Positions 15,568-21,546 of a DNA stretch of 21,546 nucleotides are shown one piece after another. Under the pieces are notes generated by a model, which was given only the letters and a program-made list of their open reading frames with translations, searched no databases and was not told the DNA's origin. The stretch is taken from contig CAZTHL010000063.1 in assembly GCA_964613585.1 (NCBI GenBank), positions 1 through 21,546 of the forward strand, in the 5' to 3' direction. The DNA comes from CAZTHL01 sp964613585 (GTDB lineage Bacteria; Pseudomonadota; Alphaproteobacteria; DSM-16000; Inquilinaceae). Every line of letters begins with the position of its first letter. Position 1 is the stretch's first letter. Position numbers and translations under genes: made by a program.

Positions 15568-18500
15568 GCGCACGGCCCCGGCGACCCTCTGGCTGGACCC
15601 GGCGCGGCCGGGCCGGACCCGGATCGGCGGCGCGCCCGAGGGCCACGACGCCTGCGTGCTGGCCGAGTTGGCCCATGCCAGTCCCCCCGGGCTGCTGCTG
15701 CACGTCGCCATCGACGACGCGCGCATCGCGCGCCTTGTGGAGCTGCTCGGCTTCTTCGCCCCAGAGCTCGAGCTCCTGGTGTTCCCGGCCTGGGACTGTC
15801 TGCCCTACGACCGGGTCTCGCCGCGGCCCGACATCGTCGGCCGCCGGATCGACACGCTGACCCGGCTGCTCGAGCCGCGGCGCGGCGACGGCCTGCCGCC
15901 GCGGGTCGTGCTGACCACCGTCAACGCCGTGCTGCAGCGCGTGCCGCCGCCGGAGGCCTTCGCCGGCGGCAGCCTCACCGCCGCCGTCGGCGAGCGGGTC
16001 GAGCTCGACGCGCTGCAGGCGTTCCTGGCGCGCAACGGCTACACCCGGGCGCAGACGGTGCGCGAGGCCGGCGAGTTCGCCGTGCGCGGCGGCATCGTCG
16101 ACCTGTTCCCGCCGGGCGCCGAGGAGCCGGTGCGCCTCGACCTGTTTGGCGACGAGATCGAGGCGATCCGGCGGTTCGATCCGATGAGCCAGCGCACCAC
16201 CGGCACCCAGGACCGGTTCGCGCTCAAGCCGATGAACGAGCTGTTCCTCGACGAGGCATCCATCAATCGATTCCGGGTCGGCTACCGGCAGCTGTTCGGC
16301 GCGGTCACCGGCGACGACCCGCTGTACGAAGCGGTCACCGCCGGCCGCCGCCATGCCGGGGTCGAGCACTGGCTGCCGCTGTTCCACGAGCGGATGGCCA
16401 CGCTGCTCGACTACGTGCCGGACGCGATCGTCTCGCTCGACCACCAGGCCGAGCAGGCGCGCGATACCCGGATCGGCCAGATCGTCGACTTCTTCGAGGC
16501 CCGGCAGACGCTGCGCACCGCCGAGAAGAAGGCCGACAATCCGGTCTACAAGCCGCTGCCGATCGACCGGCTCTACCTCGACGCGGGCGAGTGGGAGCAG
16601 CGGTTGTCCGGCTTCCCGGCGGCCGAGCTGTCGCCCTTCGCGCCGCCGGCGACCGGCGAGGGTGTGGCCGACGCGCGCGGCCGCAAGGGGCGGGACTTCA
16701 CCGAGGCGCGCAACAGCCCCGAGCAGAACGTGTTCGACGCCGTCTCGGCGCACGCGCGCGAGCTGGCCCGCGACGGCCGCAAGGTCGTGGTCGCCGGCTA
16801 CAGCGCCGGCGCCCGCGCCCGCCTGCAGGGGCTGCTTGAGGCCCATGGCCAGCTCGACCTGGCGCCGGCGGGGGACTGGCCCGAGATTCTGCGGCAGGAC
16901 CGCAAGCGGATCGCCGCCGCCGTACTGCCGCTCGAGGCCGGCTTCCAGGCGCCCGATCTCGCGGTCGTCACCGAGCAGGACATCCTCGGCGACCGGCTGA
17001 CCCGGCCGGCCCGCAAGCGGCGCCGGGCGGACAACTTCATCGCCGAGGTCTCCGCCCTCAACCCCGGCGATCTTGTCGTGCACGCCGACCATGGCATCGG
17101 CCGCTACGAGGGCCTGGAGACGCTGACCGTCTCGGGCGCGCCGCACGACTGCCTGCGCCTGGTCTACGCCGACAGGGACAAGCTGTTCGTGCCGGTCGAG
17201 AACATCGAGGTGCTGTCGCGCTACGGCTCGGAGGAGGCCGGCGCCGTCCTGGACAAGCTGGGCGGGCCCGGCTGGCAGGCACGCAAGGCGCGGGTCAAGA
17301 AGAAGCTGAAGGACATGGCCGACGAGCTGCTGCGGGTCGCCGCCGCGCGCGAGCTGCGGCGGACCGACAGCGTGGCGCCCGAGGCCGGCCTGTACGAGGA
17401 GTTCGCCGCGCGCTTCCCGTACCCGGAGACGGACGACCAGCTGAACGCCATCGAGGACGTGCTGGCCGACCTGCGGTCCGGCCGGGCCATGGACCGGCTG
17501 GTCTGCGGTGATGTCGGCTTCGGCAAGACCGAGGTGGCCCTCCGCGCGGCCTTCGTCACGGCCTCGGCCGGCGCCCAGGTCGCCGTGGTGGTGCCGACCA
17601 CGCTGCTCGCCCGGCAGCATCACCGCACCTTCGTGGAGCGCTTCCGCGGCCTCCCGCTCCGGGTGGCGCAGCTGTCGCGGATGGTCTCCGCCCGCGACGC
17701 GCGGGAGGTGCGCCAGGGTCTCGCCGACGGCTCGATCGACATGGTGGTCGGCACCCACGCCCTGCTCTCCAAGTCGGTGTCCTTCGCCAACCTTCAGCTC
17801 CTCATCGTCGACGAGGAGCAGCATTTCGGCGTGAAGCAGAAGGAGCGCCTGAAGCAGCTGCGCGAGAACGTGCACGTGCTGACGCTGACGGCCACGCCGA
17901 TCCCGCGTACGCTGCAGCTGGCGCTGTCCGGTGTGCGCGAGCTGTCGCTGATCGCCACGCCGCCGGTCGACCGGCTCGCCGTGCGCACCTTCGTGCTGCC
18001 CTACGACCCGGTGATCGTGCGCGAGGCGATCCTGCGCGAGCACTTCCGCGGCGGCCAGACCTTCTACGTCTGCCCGCGCATCGAGGATCTGCCCAAGCTG
18101 TCCGAGGCGCTCAGGGAGCTGGTGCCGGAGGTGAAGATCGTCGTCGCCCACGGCAAGCTCGGGGCGACCCAGATGGAGGAGATCATGGCCGCCTTCTACG
18201 ACGGCCAGTTCGACGTGCTGCTCAGCACCTCCATTGTCGAGTCCGGGCTCGACGTGCCGTCGGCCAACACGCTGATCGTCCACCGCGCCGACATGTTCGG
18301 CCTGTCGCAGCTGTACCAGCTGCGCGGGCGCATCGGCCGCTCGAAGGTGCGCGGCTATGCCTACTTCACCTACCCGCAGCGCCAGGCGCTGTCGCAGACG
18401 GCGCAGCAACGGCTGCATGTCATCGAGACGCTGGACAGCCTCGGCGCCGGCTTCTCGCTGGCCAGCCACGACATGGACATCCGCGGCGCCGGCAACCTGC

Positions 18501-19066
18501 TGGGCGAGGAGCAGTCGGGCCACATCCGCGAGGTCGGCCTCGAGCTGTTCCAGCAGATGCTCGAGGAGGCGGTGGCCGCCGCCCGGCGCGGCGAGCTGCC
18601 GGAGGGCGCGCCGGAGACCTGGACGCCGACCATCAACCTGGGCATCCCGGTGCTGATCCCGGAGGACTTCGTCGCCGATCTCCATGTCCGGCTCGAGCTC
18701 TACCGGCGGCTGTCCCGGCTGGAGAGCCAGGCCGACATCGACGGCTTCGCGGCCGAGATGATCGACCGGTTCGGCCCGCTGCCACCGGAGGTCGAGAACC
18801 TCCTGACGCTGATCGGCCTGAAGGGGCTGTGCAAGACGGCCGGCATTGAGAAGCTCGATTCCGGGCCGCGAGGCGCGGTGGTCACCTTCCGCCAAAACGC
18901 CTTCGCCAGGCCGGAGAAGCTGCTCGACTTCATCCAGCGGCGCCCGAATTCCGTGAAGCTGCGGCCCGACCACCGCCTGGTGTACAGCCGTGACTGGGAG
19001 GACGGCGCCAAGCGCATCCGCGAGACCCGCAAGCTGGCCGAGATCCTGGCCAAGATGGCGGCGTGA
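15542..19066 (+). CDS. mfd: Transcription-repair coupling factor Mfd
   Basis: 1174 residues from ATG 15542 (ATG 15548 is an alternative two codons on). Mfd displaces RNA polymerase stalled at lesions and recruits UvrA. Domains in order: UvrB-like region (about 1-340, with LVFPAWDCLPYDRVSP and GEFAVRGGIVDLFPPG), a middle linker, the RNA polymerase-interacting domain at about 505-560 (PGDLVVHADHGIGRYEGLET), and the RecG-like translocase at about 620-970 with Walker A GDVGFGKTE (near 657), DEEQHFGVKQKE (near 757), TATPIPRTL and QLRGRIGRS. The C-terminal D7 domain ends at KMAA and regulates UvrA contact. An upstream frame extension to 15245 is only sdhE read out of frame. The gene overlaps sdhE by 26 bp. 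Confidence 0.97.
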   Translation: MTMPGVLAERTAPATLWLDPARPGRTRIGGAPEGHDACVLAELAHASPPGLLLHVAIDDARIARLVELLGFFAPELELLVFPAWDCLPYDRVSPRPDIVGRRIDTLTRLLEPRRGDGLPPRVVLTTVNAVLQRVPPPEAFAGGSLTAAVGERVELDALQAFLARNGYTRAQTVREAGEFAVRGGIVDLFPPGAEEPVRLDLFGDEIEAIRRFDPMSQRTTGTQDRFALKPMNELFLDEASINRFRVGYRQLFGAVTGDDPLYEAVTAGRRHAGVEHWLPLFHERMATLLDYVPDAIVSLDHQAEQARDTRIGQIVDFFEARQTLRTAEKKADNPVYKPLPIDRLYLDAGEWEQRLSGFPAAELSPFAPPATGEGVADARGRKGRDFTEARNSPEQNVFDAVSAHARELARDGRKVVVAGYSAGARARLQGLLEAHGQLDLAPAGDWPEILRQDRKRIAAAVLPLEAGFQAPDLAVVTEQDILGDRLTRPARKRRRADNFIAEVSALNPGDLVVHADHGIGRYEGLETLTVSGAPHDCLRLVYADRDKLFVPVENIEVLSRYGSEEAGAVLDKLGGPGWQARKARVKKKLKDMADELLRVAAARELRRTDSVAPEAGLYEEFAARFPYPETDDQLNAIEDVLADLRSGRAMDRLVCGDVGFGKTEVALRAAFVTASAGAQVAVVVPTTLLARQHHRTFVERFRGLPLRVAQLSRMVSARDAREVRQGLADGSIDMVVGTHALLSKSVSFANLQLLIVDEEQHFGVKQKERLKQLRENVHVLTLTATPIPRTLQLALSGVRELSLIATPPVDRLAVRTFVLPYDPVIVREAILREHFRGGQTFYVCPRIEDLPKLSEALRELVPEVKIVVAHGKLGATQMEEIMAAFYDGQFDVLLSTSIVESGLDVPSANTLIVHRADMFGLSQLYQLRGRIGRSKVRGYAYFTYPQRQALSQTAQQRLHVIETLDSLGAGFSLASHDMDIRGAGNLLGEEQSGHIREVGLELFQQMLEEAVAAARRGELPEGAPETWTPTINLGIPVLIPEDFVADLHVRLELYRRLSRLESQADIDGFAAEMIDRFGPLPPEVENLLTLIGLKGLCKTAGIEKLDSGPRGAVVTFRQNAFARPEKLLDFIQRRPNSVKLRPDHRLVYSRDWEDGAKRIRETRKLAEILAKMAA

Positions 19067-19297
19067 GGCGGGATCGGAAGCGGGGGCAGGGCTGAGGGTC
19101 GCACGAGCCCGACCACCGCGGAGGCCTGCGACTAGGGCAAGCCGGCGTCCGGCGCGCGCGGACGGACCCGTCGGTCGGGATCCGGGCCGGTCAGCGCTCG
19201 TCCGGCACGATGGGAGGCGCCGGCGTCCCGACGAACGGCAGCACACGGCCACGCGTCCTCAGATCCCCGAGCCACCCTGCGTCCTCAGGTCTGAGCG

Positions 19298-20344
19298 ATG
19301 ATCGAGGCCCACTCCTTCCTCGCCGATCCGGCCCCGCCGCTGGCCCTGCTCACCCAATGCCCGGCGTATGCGCCGACGCCGCTGGTCGGCCTCGCCACGC
19401 TGGCCCGCGAGACGGGGTGGTCGGGGCTGCTGGCCAAGGACGAGACCGCACGGATGGGGCTCGGCTCGTTCAAGGCGCTGGGCGGTGTCTATGCCGTCGC
19501 CTGCCGCGTCAGGGCCGCCTGCGCCGCCGCCTGGGGCCATGCCCCGGACCCGGCCGCCCTCAGGACGCCCGAGGTCGCGGCGGTGGCCGGCCGCCTGACC
19601 TTCGCCTGCGCCAGCGCCGGCAATCATGGCCTCGCCGTTGCGGCGGGCGCCGCGCTGTTCGGCGCCCGGGCCGTGGTGTACGTCGCCGAGACGGTGCCGG
19701 AAGGCTTCGTTCGCCGGCTCCGGGCCAAGGGGGCGGAGGCGCGCCGCCACGGCGCCACCTACGAGGACAGCATGGAGGCGGCTCGCCGGGACGCCGCGGC
19801 CCGGGGCTGGCAGTATCTGAGCGACAGTGCGCAGCCCGGCGACATGGCGGTGCCGGCCCTGGTGATGCAGGGCTATACCGTGATGGCCGAGGAGGTCCGC
19901 CGAGCCTGCGCCGGGAGCGGCTGCTGGCCGAGCCACGTGGCCCTGCAGGCGGGTGTCGGCGGCATGGCCGGGGCGGTCGCCGGGCATATTCGCGCCGTCT
20001 GGCCGTGCCGTCCGGAGATTGTCGTGGTCGAGCCGGACCGGGCCGCCTGCCTCCGGCAAAGCGTCGCCGCCGGTCGGCCGGTCCGCGCCGACGGGCCAGT
20101 GTCGTGCATGGGCCGGCTCGACTGCAAGGAGCCGTCGTGGCTCGCCCTGGCGGTCCTGCGCAGCGCGGCGGACCGCTTCGTCACCGTCGAGGACGCGGAG
20201 GCCGAGGCCGCCGCCGAACGCCTCGCCCGCCACGGCCTGCCGACCACCCCGTCGGGCGCGGCCGGCCTCGCCGGACTTCTGGCGTTGGCCCTGCCGTCCG
20301 GCGCACGCCCACTCATCCTGGTGACCGAAGCCAACATGCCCTGA
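19298..20344 (+). CDS. Diaminopropionate ammonia-lyase-like PLP enzyme
   Basis: 348 residues, fold-type II PLP enzyme. Family marks are KDETARMGLGSFKALGG (47-63) with the Schiff-base K59, the phosphate-side motif SAGNHG (106-111), QGYTVMAEE, the glycine loop QAGVGGMAGAV, VVEPDRAACL and the late TPSGAAGL. This pattern fits diaminopropionate ammonia-lyase (YgeX/DpaL), which converts 2,3-diaminopropionate to pyruvate and ammonia, better than threonine dehydratase. It is about 50 residues shorter than E. coli YgeX. By memory-based alignment, the YgeX Asp120 that precedes G-N-H-G is Ala107 here, whereas the second catalytic acid (YgeX Asp189) is retained as D176. The substrate may therefore differ. 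It stands alone after mfd, with 231 bp upstream holding only a 10-bp direct repeat GCGTCCTCAG (19253, 19279). Confidence 0.8.
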   Translation: MIEAHSFLADPAPPLALLTQCPAYAPTPLVGLATLARETGWSGLLAKDETARMGLGSFKALGGVYAVACRVRAACAAAWGHAPDPAALRTPEVAAVAGRLTFACASAGNHGLAVAAGAALFGARAVVYVAETVPEGFVRRLRAKGAEARRHGATYEDSMEAARRDAAARGWQYLSDSAQPGDMAVPALVMQGYTVMAEEVRRACAGSGCWPSHVALQAGVGGMAGAVAGHIRAVWPCRPEIVVVEPDRAACLRQSVAAGRPVRADGPVSCMGRLDCKEPSWLALAVLRSAADRFVTVEDAEAEAAAERLARHGLPTTPSGAAGLAGLLALALPSGARPLILVTEANMP

Positions 20345-20632
20345 GCCGGCGCCAAAGCGTTTCCGGGTCGGGTGGCCTGGCCGGCCCGCTGCCCCGACCG
20401 GCCACCCAACGACGGTATGCTCAGGCCGGCCGGGCGGGGGACCGGGCGGCGCCGGGTTTGCGGGCGCGCTCCCGGCCGGGCCGATGACTCCTGTCGTCGC
20501 CCCGGCGGCATGAAGCGCGGCCATGCGAATCCGCCGGCAACGGGCGGTTTACGGTTGCATGCGGCGACAGGCGCGCGTTAGCTGACCTCAGCATCGAATC
20601 GGTGCGCTCTGTTGATATCGTAGGTATACGCC

Positions 20633-20890
20633 ATGGCCCTCGCTGCCAGGACGATCCAGGTCGGCAATCGCCGCACGTCGGTTCGGCTGGAGCCCGAATA
20701 TTGGCATACGCTCCGCGAAATAGCCGCGCAGAAGCAGACCACGCTGGAAGGGCTTGTCTACGAGATACATGCCACCCGGCCCGAGGGCTTCCGCCGGCCG
20801 AGCTTCACGTCCTGGATCCGCGTCTTTTGCCTTCGCCATGTCCGGGACCTGTACCACGAGCATCAGGTGGGCGAGGGCGGCGCGCCATGA
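20633..20890 (+). CDS. Ribbon-helix-helix domain protein
   Basis: 85 residues. It opens with a short strand (RTIQVGNRRTSVRLEPEYW) followed by helix A (HTLREIAAQKQ) and helix B (TLEGLVYEIHAT), the layout of ribbon-helix-helix DNA-binding domains, and a C-terminal helix (IRVFCLRHVRDLYHEHQ). The R-T-S-V/L-R-L-E-P-E-x-W and R-V-F-x-L-R-H stretches match the RHH_4-type proteins common in alphaproteobacteria, usually annotated as putative regulators or antitoxin-like. No toxin gene accompanies it here. The ATG at 20633 has only a weak TAGGT before it. The stop is close to the left side of the insertion sequence, but the domain looks complete. Confidence 0.85.
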   Translation: MALAARTIQVGNRRTSVRLEPEYWHTLREIAAQKQTTLEGLVYEIHATRPEGFRRPSFTSWIRVFCLRHVRDLYHEHQVGEGGAP

Positions 20891-20975
20891 TCCGGCCGGC
20901 CTAGATCGACATTCTCACTCAAGCCCAACTTCAACAGTCAGACCGAAACATAGTAAGAACGTAATCGGTTAAGCG

Positions 20976-21066
20976 ATTGATTTCATTGGAGTGACTTTGT
21001 GAGGCGCCAGAATTGTAGTGAAAACATTTTGGGCTTATGGCTGTGTTTTCATTGATTTCATAGGAG
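20976..21066. repeat. 16-bp direct repeat in the IS leader
   Basis: ATTGATTTCATTGGAG at 20976-20991 and ATTGATTTCATAGGAG at 21051-21066 differ at one base and lie 75 bp apart. The second copy ends about 20 bp before the transposase start and supplies TAGGAG. Confidence 0.8.
21019..21051. repeat. 8-bp inverted repeat before the transposase
   Basis: TGAAAACA (21019-21026) and TGTTTTCA (21044-21051) are exact inverted copies with a 17-nt spacer, between the two copies of the 16-bp direct repeat. They could form a leader hairpin or be part of a transposase-binding end. Confidence 0.6.
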
Positions 21067-21086
21067 ATTTACCAGAAAACGGCGGC

Positions 21087-21546
21087 ATGTTCGTTGTCGA
21101 GAAAGTCGCCCGCGGTCATCGCTATCTGTATCTCGCCGAGAGCGTTCGCGAGAACGGGCGGGTGCGCCAGCGGCTGATCCAGCCGCTCGGGCGCAAGGAT
21201 CAGCTGCAGGCCTCGGGCCAGCTCGATCGCCTGCTGGACTCCCTGGGCCGGCATTCCGAACGGGCGATGATCCTGTCGGATATCGCCGCCGGCACCGTGG
21301 CCTGCCGACGCATCGGCGGCCCCTTGCTGTTCGGCCGGTTGTGGGAGCGCCTCGGCGTGCCGGCCGTGCTGAACGATCTGCTGGCGGCCCGCGGCTTCGA
21401 GTTCGACGTAGACCGCGCCGTCTTCGCCGGCGTTTTGCACCGGCTGTTCGTCTCCGGCTCGGACCGGGCCTGCGAGAAATGGCTGGCCGACTACGACATC
21501 CCCGGAACCGAGGGCCTGCAGCTCCATCATCTCTACCGGGCCATGG
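21087..21546 (+). CDS. IS1634-family transposase (N-terminal part)
   Basis: An uninterrupted frame from ATG 21087 to the window edge encodes 153 residues: MFVVEKVARGHRYLYLAE, then RVRQRLIQPLGRKDQLQASG, LLFGRLWERLG, FEFDVDRAVFAGVLHRLFVSG, SDRACEKWLADYDI and HHLYRAM. This is the N-terminal half of IS1634-type (IS4-superfamily) DDE transposases, which typically continue with the catalytic core to about 500-600 residues. The catalytic D-D-E triad lies beyond the window, so activity cannot be judged. GC content in the gene equals the chromosome, although its leader is AT-rich. Confidence 0.85.
   Translation, partial: MFVVEKVARGHRYLYLAESVRENGRVRQRLIQPLGRKDQLQASGQLDRLLDSLGRHSERAMILSDIAAGTVACRRIGGPLLFGRLWERLGVPAVLNDLLAARGFEFDVDRAVFAGVLHRLFVSGSDRACEKWLADYDIPGTEGLQLHHLYRAM

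Larger units (their letters stand above)
20905..21546 (+). mobile_element. IS1634-like insertion sequence, left part (truncated by window)
   Basis: Base composition changes abruptly to AT-rich near 20905, and a transposase with IS1634-family similarity starts at 21087 and runs off the window. The exact left boundary, its terminal inverted repeat and target duplication cannot be fixed without the right end. The 180-bp leader contains a 16-bp direct repeat and an 8-bp inverted repeat, listed separately. Confidence 0.55.

Noticed and set aside
20633..20890. Toxin-antitoxin pair with the ribbon-helix-helix protein as antitoxin
   Set aside because: No toxin-like frame lies on either side; 20345-20632 holds no gene and the downstream DNA belongs to the insertion sequence.
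1..21546. CRISPR array, prophage, or defence island
   Set aside because: No regularly spaced repeats with unique spacers, no phage structural or integrase genes, and no recognisable nuclease/ATPase defence cluster were found on either strand.

Overview
The window is GC-rich bacterial chromosome, most likely from an alphaproteobacterium of the Rhodospirillales type. This rests on the uvrA/ssb/gyrA/coaD neighbourhood, the recG/sdhE/mfd cluster, the alphaproteobacterial form of GyrA (acidic insert in the C-terminal domain, Ala at the quinolone-pocket position) and very high third-position GC. Most of it is housekeeping DNA.

Layout. 1-779: 5' end of uvrA (minus) divergent from ssb (plus). 780-1225: no supportable gene. 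1226-3933: a conspicuously AT-richer islet with a large signal-peptide-bearing repeat protein that ends in two membrane segments, and just downstream a small secreted cysteine-rich protein; this is the least explained part of the window. 3934-4454: non-coding, with a triple 14-bp tandem repeat and a short hairpin before gyrA. 4455-7758: gyrA and coaD. 7832-7907: tRNA-Lys(UUU). 7923-9572: an Asp-nucleophile alpha/beta hydrolase, a dodecin and a 56-residue hypothetical protein. 9680-12114 (minus): an ammonium transporter fused to a histidine kinase, followed by a possible 26-residue membrane peptide. 12325-13143: DUF502 membrane protein, converging without a gap on recG (13144-15222, minus). 15250-19066: sdhE and mfd, overlapping and divergent from recG. 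19298-20344: a diaminopropionate ammonia-lyase-like PLP enzyme. 20633-20890: a small ribbon-helix-helix protein. From about 20905 to the window end: the left part of an IS1634-like insertion sequence.

How they fit together. UvrA, SSB, GyrA, RecG and Mfd are the genome-maintenance set: UvrA receives lesions handed over by Mfd from stalled RNA polymerase, SSB coats exposed single strands and interacts with RecG, and GyrA relieves supercoiling. CoaD and SdhE serve coenzyme A synthesis and succinate dehydrogenase flavinylation. The Amt-histidine kinase fusion probably reports extracellular ammonium, but no response regulator lies in the window. I found no CRISPR array, phage module or clear defence island. 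The best novelty candidates are the 1226-3933 islet, the Amt-kinase fusion and the substrate-site change in the PLP lyase.
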